Assembly (NCBI RefSeq): GCF_910592395.1
Contig: NC_088310.1
Coordinates: forward strand, 5,215,501 to 5,279,500
Source: Lineus longissimus
Lineage: Eukaryota; Nemertea; Pilidiophora; Heteronemertea; Lineidae
Direction of reading: 5' to 3'
DNA: 64,000 nt
Notes under the pieces: generated by a model
What the model saw: the letters and a program-made list of their open reading frames with translations, nothing else
What the model was told of the DNA's origin: nothing
Database searches by the model: none
Part shown: piece after piece, positions 44,096-59,063 of the stretch
Layout of the letters: each line of letters opens with the position of its first letter
Position numbering within the stretch: position 1 is the stretch's first letter
Made by a program: the position numbers and the translations under genes

Positions 44096-47000
44096 TCTTC
44101 TCACGACGTAGCGATACAATCCAACGTAGCGACTGACTGGAAAGCGGTGGTTGCTTGCTTTCACTGTTAGGGACTGAAATGTGTGACGAGAGTTTTCAAC
44201 GGGCTACAGCCATGTTAAATGTGGTTCTTTCAAGTAGCTCGACACTTGACCGAATGACTCCACTCAGTCTTCACCTAATGGGAGGCGGCCGAATACTCAT
44301 GAGTTAAACTGGTTCCTTAAATTAACAGGCATGTCAGAAGGTCCGAGGGTGCGAACAAGTGCACATTTGTAATCGCCAAAATAAGTTTATGTTCTCAGAT
44401 CCCTTGATACAATCTCGACCGACTCTGTATGCACATCAGCAAGAATATTTATCACTACGCTTTCTCTTGACTGACAATGCCATTGCCATTACATCGTGAT
44501 GATATCGATAAACGGCTGGGAAAAATATCTTAGAGGCTTTTGTCTTGGGGAAGAAGTGTCCAATTCAGCACCAAGAACTATACATGGGTGGCCTTCGTGA
44601 TTAAGCAAGTACATAGTATATAGGAGTGAGGTTTCGCACTCCAAACGACGTCACTCGTAAATCGTATTTCATATTAGTGGTGGTGGTGGTGGTGGGGATG
44701 GGCTTGGAAAAATATTTTAAAAATCGTCGATAACATACATACATGTTCCCACTTCGTCATTCGTATAGGAAGGAGCTTCGTAAGGATTGCGAAACCTGGC
44801 TGGTAGCCTTCCATTACGTTATTGCTTCTACCGAAACTACTTATTATAATATATTATAGGCTTTATGGGAAATATGACTGTTCCTAGCATGACCGCTCCA
44901 ACATCCTCGAGGAGCGGTCGCAGTCGTTGATCGAGAATACATCGTTGAAGGTGGATAACACAATTCAGCCCCTTATTTGAAATATAGGTAGTGTTAAACA
45001 AAGCAATCCAGAAGTGCTGGTCACGTTAATATGTACGGTACATGATATAGTAGAGACACCGCACGGTGGCTGAAAATGCCCAGCAGCGGTGTCACCAATG
45101 TATCATTCATGTTCAGTTGGTACTTGCTAACCATTGTATATATGACCGTGCACCCGGTCGTACAAATGCCCCGAAACCTCTGTCTATTGTTTGAATTATT
45201 TAACACTCTCACGAAGGACCCGCGGGGTAGGGATGTTAAATTATGAACCAGTCTGACACGAGGGTTTACTGTCGAGTCGAATCTGAGGTGAAAACCTGAG
45301 GCAATGAAACAAAGAGTTTAGTTTAACTCACAAGAGAAAATGTTATACATCATACTCTCAACGATTTCATATTTCATAGACTGAAATCCTCAAGTCACCG
45401 TTTTTTCAGGAGGATACCGACGCCTAACGCCGATAGATCGGCATGGGATACTTCTTGCTGAGGAACGCTCACACTTACATTAAACTGGGCTGGCTCTTAT
45501 TGATCGGGGTTATTTGTAGGGAAGACATGTTTATTCACGTGTCAATTGATATTAGCCATTTGAAAACAAAGCATGTTGGCTCCACCACAAATCTTGATTT
45601 GGGTCGCCTCTGGCCTGGAGTATACCTTTAGGACCAATGGCTTATAAATTCCAATTGCAAGCCGCTGATCATTACTGACAGCAAAGAGGGAAATGCTGCC
45701 AAGTCATGTGCATAGAAATGTTGAATCAATTATTTCAAAATGTCGACTATTTTATCTCATCCTAGCTTTCAGCATTCCCGAAGCAGTATCTGATCCCCCT
45801 GCATCAGTTGATACCAAGACCAGCATGTTAACTACAACCAAGCCGCTTGGTTGGCAATAATTATTTGTTATACATGTAATTACTCCTAAAAAAATACCTG
45901 GCTGATTGTCATTTTTTACCATGTAAGCTTACCAACGATGACGGCTGTGCATTATTTTGTTCTTTCTAACATTTATATCTCCATGGATACCCCTATTCAA
46001 CAAGGTGCTGACATAATGTATAATATTTGCGATTTTTTTCTGTTGCCTCATATTTGAATTGAATTCATTTTACTAGTTACGTGATGGATTAGATACTGGA
46101 AAGTCACCCATCTATGGCGCATACTATACATCAATACACTTCAGTGTTATTGTAATCCACAATGCTGTTTTCCATGTGTACGTAGAATGTACACTGAACA
46201 CGCTGCGCATCATGTTTCACGCTCTATGGCGCTCAGTACCTTTCCTCGTGATATCGGCGTTTGGAAGTCATCGCTTACTCATCGTTAAATGTAATGAAGA
46301 AATTGCTCGTTGTTGCATTAATTTCACCGTATGGTTAACATTTTAACATTTGCCTCAATGCTGAAAGCAATTTCGGATTTTGAAAGCGATTTGTAATCAA
46401 TGAGTGGTTATGGTAACTTGCAGGCAACCTTTAGAATAGATGTACATGTATTTATATGGTAAAGCTGACTAGATACATTGACCATGCAATTAATTCTGAA
46501 CTTCATCGAAAGTGCTTTTTTACTGGTAGAAATTGTAACCATTCCAATTTTCCAAAATATTTTAAAAACAAATAATAGAGTCAAGAATCAAACGGTATAA
46601 GCACCACGTGTATGCCAAACAAGTGTACATGATTCTCTCATTGATAAGAGATTGCATTCGCATCTGGAGAAACATACGCATAACAATAAAACTTCCTTGC
46701 ATTTAACCTGGGTTTTCTTGGATTTTTTCCCATGAATGATTCTAAAGAGAAAAGTGGGTCCTTTTCAAATAGCCAAGAAAGATGATGCACATGCTCAACG
46801 AAGGATGCGTTTTATATTGGAACACTTCTCTTTAAATGTTATTTCTTGAGATGACAGTTTTGAGCAGGAGTTGTATTTTATCCATATTTTGCTTCAAGTT
46901 AAGTACAATCTTAGTATGAAACTTGTCATCCGCGCTGAACGAAACCAATCCTGGTTATCTACTGAGGATATGGGCTCGAAGATATAATCGCTCTTATACC

Positions 47001-48690
47001 GTTGAAGTCTTTATTCTATTTTGATGAAGCTGACATAAAAAGGAAATCAAACCATCTGGAGGCACCTGACTTGGACCTAGATACACGATCTATTGTCCCG
47101 TCGCAGATGCTCCCGGGTGTTTACCGTAAGTTACAGAAAGCTAAACCGAGGCTAACAATCGACTCGAGAGCCAAGTCGCGTTTTATGATCGTACTTTCTG
47201 TTTGAGTTATGATCGGGAAGGTGTGATTGCTACTGCTGATTGCCTTATAATCAGCTTCGTCTCATCACCGATAGCTAACGTGATCGCTGATGTTTATTTT
47301 ACGGGGGTTTAATGTCCCATTCCAGACAGCTTTTAAAGTAGGCTTATACATCAATCGCGATTGCTAGTAGCATTGCCAGTAGTTACTAGTAAGTAACTTT
47401 GTGCTTTGAAATTGTGCTTTCATATTATGACCTGAATCTTTCATGTCATTTGGATGTTGATTCTGCAGGGTCCTTCACAAATTTGATATAACAGCGTTGG
47501 CCTGTAAAATGTCATTTTAAGAAGACGTTTAAAGACGTATACGTACTCGTAAGTCAACAATGCATGTCGCCTTGGATACAAAAGAAGTCATTCGCATCAT
47601 TGTTGATTGCGCCATACCGCTTAGCAATGACACCGAACTAATGATTACCCATGAAACCTTCATTTACAAGCACTATAGCAAAGAAATTGAGACTTTGCAT
47701 TTTTTTCTGGAACTACCTTTTGACGTTGATTGCAAATCAACAATATGACGTTGACTCTAACAAACTCCGCTTATAATGATGATTGCTTTTGCCACATGGG
47801 CATATTCCGGTGATGTGCAGTTGTACAAATAGATCGAAAAGTCATAAATTGCCAAAATAGGGATAATAAGTTCCTTGCTTTCCTGGAAAATTGGACAATC
47901 AGCAGTTGTATAGGTGCCATGATAACGACTGTTTTGAATGGTGATGATGAAGCCAACTAGATTACGAATCGGTGGACGCTTAATAATTCATACGTATATT
48001 GGCTCTAAATGATCATCTCGCTCAGTGGATTGACACCAGGCCGCCGACCAGGCCACATTATATCAGCCTAATTTTACCTTTGAAACTTCCATCTCGTTTT
48101 GAATCATCAATACACATAAACGAAACCTCAATTCGTCATGTGTGCATGGTGCATTGTGGACTTATTTCATACTCCTGAAACACGACATGAATTTAATGTA
48201 AAGTAAGAATAATTGGCAACATAAACTTTACAGACCCGTTACCGTCGCATTTTTGGCGCCACAAACTTGTTTCATGCAATAACTATGTTGTGTTATCATC
48301 GCCCATAGCAAAATTAAAAAAAGATTCTCGGTTTATGCAGGATATTGCGTTTTGAAAAATCTTGATTGAAATATCATGTTCAGCGAAAATTCCGCATGGA
48401 ATACACTTAGCAAGTATTAAGATGTAGAAAATCTAGCCCAATCATGCATCTGACTTGCATTAATTTAAGCCGGCCTTTGATCAACGACTGAAGAGGCTAC
48501 TTCATACAATATGTACATGTAAACTATAATATTAAAACAAAAAATGCATTTGGAATATCGAATAACGACTTTCAAATGCAGTTGCCACTGCACGCATCAA
48601 GGATGAGTTTTCTGATCGAAATATGGATAACATGCTCTTGGAACTTAAACTCAGGTTCAACATATAGCATGCTCAAAGTTATTCGAACTA
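44096..48690. other. Gene-poor DNA
   Basis: No supported exon is visible. A GTGGTGGTGGTGGTGGTGGGG microsatellite lies at about 44680-44700. A plus-strand frame at 47002-47140 ends at a good donor (TTTACC|GTAAGT) but lacks a convincing acceptor and any recognised motif. The rest is AT-rich with scattered TACATGTA. Confidence 0.45.
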
Positions 48691-48945
48691 GGACAAAGAT
48701 TCAATGATACACATCCGAGGAAGGCCAAGGTTTCTCGTTATAATTTCTTGCAATAGACTAAACATTTGAATCAATCTCATTATGCACACACAGTGGGTCA
48801 ATATAGACCGTTATATTGGGACAAAGACATGATACACATCAGGGAAGGGATTTTTTTTCTCGTTTTCTGATATCTTGCCATAGAATTAGCATTTTAATAA
48901 ATCTCATATAGAATGCACAAAAAGTGGGTCGATTATACTCCTAAA
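48691..48945. repeat. Tandem duplication, two units of about 127 bp
   Basis: GGACAAAGATTCAATGATAC (48691) and GGACAAAGACATGATACACA (48818) start parallel blocks. Both continue with ACACATC, AGGAAGG, TTTCTCGTT, TCTTGC(A/C)ATAGA, ATTTGAATCAATCTCAT-like sequence and AGTGGGTC. Divergence is roughly one in five bases. Confidence 0.75.
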
Positions 48946-49454
48946 ATTTTCCTCGTAAACAAAAACCGGGAAAAAATTTTAAAGGTTTTTTTATTTCCCT
49001 GAAAAATCCTTATAGGGAGTGCATATTTGTGTTGCAGAAGTGCAAATAAAGCTTTTTTAGGAGTGTGGCCATGCAAACAACTCAACCGAACACACCAATA
49101 TACCAAATTATAGCATCTCCCAGTTGTGTCGTCATGTGGCCACCATTTAATCAGGATACCCTGCCCTACATAATCTCCGATTTACCCAGCAGTTACAATT
49201 GGGAAATCATGAGACAGCCAATTCTCCAGCAGATCAGCTGAACAAACGATTTCTTGGTCTAATTAATCTCCTGCTTAAGATGAAGAGGCTGTCTGTGTCC
49301 GAAAGTTATAATAAATGAGTGCAAGGGGATCACAGAGTAATCACAAACTTTCCTTAATTGGGCAATCGCAGACATTAAAACTGATAATAATCAGGCATGA
49401 TCGCACCATTATCCCGAATGTATCCCGAGCTTTGATTGATCATCCTGAGATCAA

Positions 49455-49525
49455 GCTTTTTTACTCCTATGTCGAGAAATATCGAGAGGCGGAGTGAAAA
49501 CAACTCGGCGGTGCCAGGATGTGTT
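49455..49525. repeat. Short dispersed repeat, copy 2 (partner at 16318-16410)
   Basis: It shares AAATATCGAGAGGCGGAGT, CTTTTTTACTCC and CCAGGATG with the copy in HHIPL intron 1. As there, ACTCC and GGAGT flank the core as a small inverted repeat. Confidence 0.5.
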
Positions 49526-49529
49526 TGAT

Positions 49530-52500
49530 GGTTGTTTTACTTCCAAGTTTTAGGGTTTTTGCACTGTTTTCGAATTTCAGGACTTGTCCACCAAAAGAAA
49601 TTACATGAAAATATTAATTTTCTGAGCAATTATTGCGAATCGCAAATCGCAAAAATATATTGGCACCGAAAACTGTGGTTTGCAACTGCAATGTTGTTTT
49701 AATGTTTGTTCTCCAGCGCGTATGATATCACATTTTCGTTAATTGTTAGTGTTTTTAATGGCTACGATCATACAACACAACCAGAAATTTGCCATGCAAC
49801 AATTTCCCAGATGACGTAACTTTTGTTGCTGAAACCGGGACCGTCAATTTGAGATTACATTCCTAGGATATTTAACCCTCATCTGGTAGATTTCTCTTGG
49901 GAACGATTATCTAAACTTTAATAGTTTTAGATGTCTCGCCGCCCGCGGGTTGTCACGCACATTGGTATTCTCAATACAAAGCATCTTGATCATTATCCTG
50001 AATAATTTGCCATGGACTGTTTGACTCGGGCTGTCTCCCTAGTTGATGTTGCTTTGTAAATGAGTTTTAGCGTTATCTCGAACCATGCTAGTGATCTCGA
50101 CATCGATCTTTGGTGGTATAGCAATGACCTACTGGCTCAGACCCATATAATGGTCTAGGGGTGCGTATTTGGTTTGGCTATAAACCTTAAAAGGTAGGAC
50201 GCTCAAAAATTTGGGGTTTTTTCCCGCAATGGTCATTTTAAAACGGAAAGTAGTGCAAATTATAGGGTGGATTTGGGGTGAGACTGGAACAAAAAATCCG
50301 TGTTGTTATTAATATGTAACGACTCGTATTGCATATTTGTCCAGGATGCCCCCTATCACCTCACACCAACCACGACCCCCTTATTTGTAAGAGTGTACAT
50401 ACATGTATATCGTGATAACCATTGGGAATGAAACCCGGGCCACCTAATTTGTATCCTGCGGTTAGTATTTGTCCATCCATAGCCCACGATGGAAGAATGA
50501 CCCGCGCGTTCAGGGCAGATACTTAATAGACCAATAAATCTGGATGTCCCTGATTTTCGTACAGCTTGATTTGAACAGAGATGGCTTATAAAATATCATC
50601 ATTAACTACCATTATGGTAGTTTGGCTCACATTGCCAAATAACTGCAGATGTGACCCTCTGGTCTGTTTGCCAATTATGGTTGCAAATGGCTTTTTCAGT
50701 TTTCAATCATTGTTTTGTATCGCGCTGTTGAAAGGATACGCCGTTCTTATTTACTGGTGAGTCAGCAATAGAGAAATACAGTCACACATATTGCCGTTGT
50801 GCAGTTATCATGCAGCCGCAAATTTGCTGAAACTCGGTATTCAAGATATTGGCATCCCGGATTGGCATATCGTTCTACACAACAGCAATATTGTTGAAAT
50901 TTATATTCGGTACGTGTACGGGATTGGAATTACGAACGGCGTATGCCTTTAAGATGAAAAAATACATGACATAGCCGTGATATTCTTCTCGATTGAATAG
51001 CACTTTGGTTAAATCACTAAACAATTAAATGATTGCACTCATTGTATACACTTATAATAGCACTCACTAGGCTGTATACACTTTCATGGTGGGCGAATGC
51101 TGCACTCCCCAAACATCAATGCCAGTATACATTATATACACCATAAGAAACAAAAACAAGTCAGTAATAACATGCATAAGAGGCCAAGAATCTCACTTGT
51201 GGTCCAATATAGGAAATTCATTAAGTTGTGCGGCCATCTTAAATATCTCATATCAAATCACTAGAATGCACTTGGCTCCACTTAGCAGGCCATTCTTACA
51301 TTGTACGCAATTAGGCGAAAAACTGAATTATTGAGAAAAAAAATCAGGTTGTAGGGAATGGGAAAGTGACCAACATGCAGTACACTTTAGCAAGGTCACC
51401 AGCTTCTGTACATGTACAAAAACACTTGTAGGAATAGCTGACGACCCTTTTTGTTATGTAACTGATTGTACATTTACAATGCACAGAGAATGTAGTGAAT
51501 TTTGCCAACCCCGATTCGTTTCTTTTAATGCACATGATACACGTGATATACATGTACATGAACATGTACGTATATGTACGTATAATCTAACAAATTACCC
51601 CATCCAATATAGGTTGAACAAGGAATGTATGTTAGAAATCTTCCCTGAAGATCCGAATGCAATCATTTAAAATTACGTTATGGTTTATCCAATGGTTGCT
51701 CGCAGTTGGCCAACGATTTTACGAGACCTCATAGAAAGTTATTCATTGGGTGGGCTCAGTTGGTACGACCGACAGGATGGCTATCAGCAACATGGACACT
51801 CTGATAAGTAGCTGTGTTGTATCTAATTTCGAGAGAGTTATAAGTAGAAGAGCGTAAGTAGAACCACTTTCGCTTCCTACAACTCGGTCACTAAAATCGA
51901 AAAAATGTCATATATTTTTTATGATTTCGATATAAAAGTAAAAATTACAGGTTCAAATATCACACAAAACAAAAAGATACTACAAAAGATTCCTGGGTAG
52001 CTAAGAATATTCGAATTGATTAGTATGTGTAAGGAAGGAATCTTGCGTATGTAATTATATAGTAAATGTACAATCAATATTTATGCAATAAATTATTTAT
52101 TGCATTCCCAAAATTAATTTAAGCGTCAAAATACATGTACATGTACGCACATTAGGCTTAAAACATTGACTAATATTATCAGGATAGTTGAGTACATATA
52201 CACGTTATAATTAATAGCCATTCTGCCTCCAAAAAGCATTATTATTTACGAACTCGGCTTATCTTAATTCGTGTTTATTGCTTTCGCTAAAACGTATTTT
52301 GCATCTGTGCCATACATGAAGCCTGATAATTGAGAACCATTATGCAATTGTTCCCTCCCTGAGGTCAGTCGGTCAATTCGCTTTCGGTCTGAACTGTGGC
52401 GAATGCATTTCATTTAATTAACCACATATATCGGAGAGGCCATTTTTCTGGCCGCATTCACTGAGTGCAGTTGAAGATCCATAATCCATACGGTTTTATA

Positions 52501-55500
52501 GCATTGTCCTAAAACACTCACTGGATCGAAGCGAATACGTACCATTCATTGTATAGGATTTACATTGATACGGCCATGGCCACTCAGCGAAATCTGCAGA
52601 AACTGCAGAAACTGGTTGAAAACAACCTAAGAAACAGTACAACATTATCGATAGATAAGAAATATTTCCAATTATTCCATGAGTATCAAGTTGTTTAAAA
52701 CGCGCTAATACCACTAGCATTATAAATGGGAAACCCCAAAGTGAATAAAAATTACCCTCTGCATATTTTTCGCGGACCGTTTTCACATCGGCCGTGGTGG
52801 GGAGAAGACGAATGTGGCAAAATTACCAATACAATATTTATTACATCCGTGATTTTAGGCTGTTTCCGCCCAGTTCCACAAAATGTTCATGCCATCAGCT
52901 GATTCTCGGCCCGCGTCCGTTCACGAGTTAGATAATATATTCATTGTTAGCTTTGATAATGGTATTGGTTGAACAAATTGACAATCGCTTGTGAGCTAGT
53001 CGGACGACTCTCTATTTGCACGTCGTCGGGAAATTTTGTCGATATTTGCTCATTATTTGGGTTAATGTCATCATTCGTATTGAACTATTTGAATAGAAAT
53101 TTGCCTGGTCACATCGCAATTTTTTTTAAAAATCAGTCATTAGTGGACGTTGATCAGCCTGCGCTAAAAAGCATATAACTAAAGGCCATGTTTTGTTTTT
53201 CAATATAAAAAATAATTGCTTGCTTTCCTACACAACAACGATGCACATTTGTCAGTGTTTAATATCAGTGAACAGTTGTAAAAATATGTGGTTCTGATAA
53301 AAAAAATAACGAACTGGTCGCCGAGTACTGAGTGAAAGTCGAGTCATCATTAAAAATATAAAATGGTAGCTTCTCTTTTTTCTCTGTCTCTTACACCTAA
53401 GCGTACTATCCCCAAAGCATTTGTATTGGACGCGTTAATCAGCGTCACAAAGCTCATAAACAATTTTATAAGCCCGCATTAACCGAGTCTATCTAGTTAT
53501 CAGAGTTTAATCAAGTTACCAGCATAATTATATATGAATGCTATAATGGCTTAGGTTCAAGGCTGAGTACATTAATCTAAGCATATCCATCACGTCAGAT
53601 GTTTGCAGTCACCAGCGATAGATTGCGTTCACCTATCCGAACGCATTTGAACTCCTATCTTTCAACAAGATATGTTATTACGCCCAGACCAGCAACAAGC
53701 TTAACCTGTCATGCATATGCTAGTCTTACTCCAACTAAGATCTATGAATATGAGTCTTAATTAAAATGAAAATTGCTTTTGGCGGGGCGATTATAAAAAA
53801 AATGAAGAAAAAAGGTCCCAGTAATTGAAATTGAACGGTTTGTTTATTGCCCAAACATTCACAAAAACGATTGGCATTGGTTCAAGTCATGCAACAAGTT
53901 CTCATCACAAATATAGTTTCCACTGTCTTTATCTCATGAGCAATCCGCACAAAAGTGTATATGTCGTACCGCACAGGTCTACACTTTACGTACTGTACAT
54001 CCCTACACTGTATACTTTCAATTGGACACTGACATGAATAAACTCGCAATCCGATGAAAATTCAAGCCAAGTCCAAGCCAAAATGAGACAGGAGAATGAT
54101 ACTATACAATATATTATTATTGCATCTTGTTAACAAAATTCCTGGCCAAGTGTTGAAGATAATCATTTTTATTATTTTGATAGAACATACACAGAGATAG
54201 GTGATATTATAGTCCTTTGGAACACCATATCTCAACAAAATGAGAATTTTCATGTTGAGGTATTTTAACATGTACGTGCATGTAGACATGTTCTCGAAAA
54301 CGTTGCTCTGGATACTGCACTATCTAAAATTAATACATGAATATCAATACAACAAGTAAACATTTCGAGAGGTATGGTCAGCTGCAGCCTATTTTAAAAG
54401 TATAATACAGCTGGAAGTGTATATGGAGAGATTTATCAAAAAAATGAAATGCAGGCCACGTAAATTCACACATACATCCACCTGTTCAAGTTGTACATGT
54501 AGTGTCTAGATCATAAGAAGGGAAACTGAATACTGAATAGTAAATTTACACTATAGGCCTAGTAAATCTCGAACGAAAATAAAAGAAAGACATATACATG
54601 TAGTTACTTTGGAGCACTGTATGCAGGGCCACTATAGAACTGTGCATGAACCGTAGCTATTTGATTTCAGCAGAGGTATACAACAATTTCACCTGACGAA
54701 ACCACATCATCATCGGGTAAATAATATTGATACTAAAAAGAAAATAACGTTGGGACTAAGAGAAAACAACATGTGAACATGTGAGCGAACGTACCGCACA
54801 TACATTTTCTACTAGTATACATCAAGAGTGTTAGAATTGTTTTTTTATCGCTGTTAACGTGGAGTATCAGTAGTAAAGTAAGATTGAGTACACATTCATG
54901 GAATTCAGCCTCCTCGAACTAAAGGTTTTTGAGCAAAAAAATAAAATATCCTTAAATTTTTTGAGATTCTGCAGACCTTGGAGTATTTTTAATGTTTGTT
55001 TTTCAGAAGCGCAAAAACCTTCATTGCGAAGAGTGTACCATTCAAGCTGTTCACCTTGGTATCGTACAAAAGGATCAATGCATGGACCGGAACCCCCCGC
55101 AGCGGAACCGAGAGTTAATGGGCTCATTGTAAAACAGTACCAAAATTCTTCACATTGTATGAAGTTGGTATCAATTTATTTTAAAATCGAATATACAATG
55201 TGTATCATATAAAATAATTTAGTCCAACCAGAAGAGCTGATTGTAGAGCGCGATTTTACATGCACATGTACTTTAAGGTAGATTTTCCTACCAAACCGGT
55301 GGGATTCAACCACACGAACTATTCAGTAATATTTCGACATTAAATCTTCCTCAATCGATTTCTGACTCCGCAGCTGTTTCCATAATTGGGTCGTTTGGGG
55401 CTCTGAACAGCCCAATAGGGTATCACAGGACCTAGAAATCATTCGCAAGCGAAATCGACTTTCCTTCTTATCGGGAGAATATCAATGTTATTGTCAGTGG

Positions 55501-55960
55501 TAAACAGGCGACGTGTGTGCGCAGTTTTTTAACGCGTGAACAGTGGCAATGTACCGTGAGATAGAAGAGTCACAATAATAGCCACTCATTGTGAATCGTA
55601 ATACGGCCGGCCTGCGGCCTAGCCCTGCTAGTCTCCCTTTAACCAGACCAACCTGATGCATCATAATATCACGACACGATTCCCTGGTACATGTAATCGG
55701 TCTCTAAAACATTAATTGATATACATAATCACCAGACGGATTCACATGAACTGGACAGGTATAACGAGGGCAGACGAAATGCACACAGAACAAAATAACG
55801 TAGTTGTTATTCATGTCACAAAGAATCATCTGTGTTACCGCTCAAAGTGGTTGTTTCTGAAGTTCCAAGGGGTGGCTAAAGGCAGAATGTCGCCTGCACC
55901 CCGGCTCTCGAGCATGCACGATTGAACACACGATCGAGGGGATCATACACCCTTAGAAAT
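49530..55960. other. Gene-poor DNA
   Basis: I see no supported exon. A cluster of overlapping ACATGTAC palindromes occurs at 51540-51590 and at 52130-52146. A minus-strand segment at about 52543-52597, with acceptor TTTCTGCAG and donor AATG|GTACGT, encodes FAEWPWPYQCKSYTMN, too short to judge. A minus-strand frame at 54867-55127 (GSGPCIDPFVRYQGEQLEWY in it) looks protein-like, but I cannot name it. Confidence 0.4.
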
Positions 55961-55966
55961 AAATGT

Positions 55967-55989
55967 ATGATGATGATGATGATGATGAT
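55967..55989. repeat. GAT microsatellite
   Basis: Seven or more consecutive TGA/GAT triplets lie in non-coding DNA. Confidence 0.85.
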
Positions 55990-57061
55990 CTTGAATTGAG
56001 TTGAAATATACTGCAGATACATAAATAAGGCATGCTTCACTGTTGAATTTTCGAGGTGTAAAATAATCCAGACGTTCTGTAGTATCACCGGCACATCGCA
56101 TCACGTTTCAGTCAGTTGATACCCAAAGAATCCCTCGGGAACATTATACGTATTCTGATGCCCCGATTTTAGACTGCAACTGAACTCGATACAAATTCTT
56201 CGCTGTCGAAGTAAGATTGTATCGCCTTTGGCAAGATGCCTCAGTCTGCGAGTCGTTCGCATAGCGATTTCATTTATTTATTAACTATGTCCCATAGTGA
56301 CGATAATACATCGTATACACGTGGCTCTTCAGTTTTGATTTAATCCAAGATGTTCGTACTCAGAGTCATGTTTAATATGAGCCATTTTTCTTCATGAAAA
56401 TTTCTTCATCTACACTTTATACTTGAGACCTAGACTGCAGTGGTTTTTAATGACAAGGAGTTACTTTTCACAACATAATGGAAACTATGCTATTTTTTTG
56501 TAAACTTAAACCCATCCATGACCAAAATGTACACTGATCAGTTGCTACAGACAGTTGGAGTGCAGTCGAGGGTATACGGGGAACTGTGACATATCAAATG
56601 CACTGTTCTCTTATACACGTGAAGAACTATCCGGCGACGGGACATTTTGGTCGGAATTCCGATTCAGTGATCGTTGAGAGGATGAAATAAACTTCGTCAC
56701 TTTGTCTTGACGTCAAGGCATCCCTGCTTTAAAAATCAACGAATAAATCGTATGGTGATCAATTCAAGAAAGATTATTTTGCAACTGTGTCCAGCCAGGT
56801 CTTCTGTCCACTCAGGTCGTAACGCGCGTACGCGCTAACTCCGATCCGGAAATAGCTGGTGAATCAATCAATGCCACATCAACCCCAAGGCCCTGTAATA
56901 TTTGTTATAACCCGGCTGCCGTAGAGTTTAAATTTGCAAGGTGGTTTTAGAATATGAGACCGTGAAAAGAAAATTGGATCTAAAAAATGAAAATGACATT
57001 TAGATAAAAATGATGCTGATGGAGGTACTCACCACCAAAAGAACCAGCTCCACATTGACCA

Positions 57062-57294
57062 CAGACCGCCAGAAAATCATTATATCCAAAATGTTTGAAT
57101 ACCTGCAGCCGCTTTGCAAATCGTTCGGAACAGCAAGACCGGGCACCTTTTACGGGCTATTTTATAGTAGCGACCGCCACTGGCCCCCTGGTCTCGGCTA
57201 TAAACTATCCTCTTTTAGACACCACTTGCTTCCTGGAGAACTACATAAACAAAGCCAGGGCATTGCGAGAGCGAAACCGCTCAAACACCTGCGG
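57062..57294 (+). other. Splice-bounded orphan exon candidate
   Basis: A plus-strand open frame ends at the strong donor CTGCGG|GTGAGT and contains FTGYFIVATATGPLVSAINY followed by PLLDTTCFLENYINKARALR. A possible acceptor is AATACCTGCAG ending at 57107. Residue composition is protein-like and the local GC content is higher. The domain is unknown and no neighbouring exons were found; the overlapping 136-codon frame from 57010 is an alternative. Confidence 0.22.
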
Positions 57295-59057
57295 GTGAGT
57301 TTGGATCGCGCCAGAGAAAATATCTGTGGGCCAATCACGTTGAGAGAGGGTCCCGCAGCCTGGAAGCAGCACCGAAGCAATTGGACTTGTTGTTACGTTG
57401 ATGTTGCACTAATGTTTTAGGTGATGCTTTCATAACCCAGTGGCGGGTCGTGTGAAAGGCACCAGCGGAGCGCAACGTGAGCTTTTGATGAATCTACCAT
57501 TCATGCAGCCAGATTTTATTTATAATGGTGTGGTATCAAATAAACTTCTCGTTGTGACATTTATATCAATTAATGTGCATGGAGTATGACACCGCTTTAT
57601 TACCATGGTGTGGGTTCTGCTTCCGCGCTACGAATACGCTCTCTTATCCAATGCTTATGGCGAGCAATGTTTTGTCAGCGTAGCCGGTATCAACTTGGTT
57701 CTGTCAAACTGACCAGTGAACTGCCACCAGTGGACAGTTATAGTTTCTTATACGTTCTCTTGATTTCCATACGGATGTCTGATGTTGCCGAGTTCATGTG
57801 GACTCGTATATCAGGCCGTGCCAGCTGATTTATTGAGTACCCTATATTAATTGTATATAAAAATAATAGGTCAGTCTTTTTGATACACCCTGTAGACGCT
57901 GTATAAGCATCTTCTTGAGCTTCACCAAAAGGTTTCAGAAAGGACTTTGAGTATGCAAAGTCGGCTAATGAATCCTATTGCTTTAGATACAGATTATAAA
58001 CTGCATTCTATCCCATTTCCACCCTGGAGAATCAATTCCCCCGTTTGCTCAGTATCTGGTAGGCTTCCAACTTGCCGAGATGGTCTGTCTTGTGAAAGAA
58101 TAAAGTTTTCAAAAATGTTGTAAGGACTGTGTTGGTGGTGTCTTCCAGCAAAATGACGCTGTGTTCTTCTGATAGTAAGGTTCTCTTTCAGTTTGATACA
58201 TGTATGTATAGAGAACTGCACCGCAGGCCATCGAGGGTTGGCTGGGTGCTAAGTAAATTGGAAGGCCTGCCTTGAACACACACGATAAGGAATGATTCTC
58301 AGTAAGTGAGTGACAGTACCTGAAGAAACACCACAATAGAGTCACAAAGTTCATCTCATTTCTCATCATGATTGATATCGAGTTTACATCATGCAGAGTG
58401 GACATCGTCATCGCATCACAGTACAATAGACGATGTTGTATAAGCATGATGAGGTAGAGTTTGTAAATACCTACCGTTATAGTAACCTAATTACTTTGAT
58501 GATGGAAATTATCATGTAAAAACAACATTTTATGCTGTTGAATGTCATGCACCCTGCATGTTTTTGGTGCGCTAGATTGGACCATTAAATTATAACTATA
58601 GAATTGCATACTGCAATTGTCATTTACTGCAATCAGAATCTTTCAAAAAATTATTTGAAAGGCTGCTGCAATTAAGTCGTTAAATGTCATATGTTTATTA
58701 CTGAACAAAAATCACTGGTGAATTATGGTATGAGTTGATCAATAACGCCCATGTCACATTCTCCATGCAGATATAGTATTTAAGCACAATCAGATACACA
58801 GCGAAGTACAGTGCTAGACTTTTTAAACATTGCCTATGTACGAAATGAAAACGCCAATTACAAAACATAGCAGCACTTGTATCAGATACTACCTAAATAT
58901 GAGATGCATGCCATCGTCACTAGATTGCTACTACCCGATAACGAACGATGCTCAGTCTTTATTCATTATACAATAATCATACATTTCAACCAAATTAAGT
59001 GTAAAGAACGAGTAAGTTGTATTGATGATAGGGTAAAAGTTTTATGAGAAAGAGATT

Positions 59058-59063
59058 TTTATT
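59058..59063 (-). terminator. Possible polyadenylation signal of the GPCR
   Basis: TTTATT on the plus strand (AATAAA on the minus strand) lies about 760 bp beyond the GPCR stop codon. It is the nearest canonical hexamer I noticed. Confidence 0.3.

Noticed and set aside
57010-57420. 136-codon plus-strand frame as a complete small gene
   Set aside because: No motif or conservation is evident. The alternative frame ending at a strong donor is at least as plausible, so only the splice-bounded candidate is listed.
58109-58447. 112-codon minus-strand frame
   Set aside because: Its sequence shows no domain, signal peptide or splice context and is interrupted relative to the neighbouring frame.
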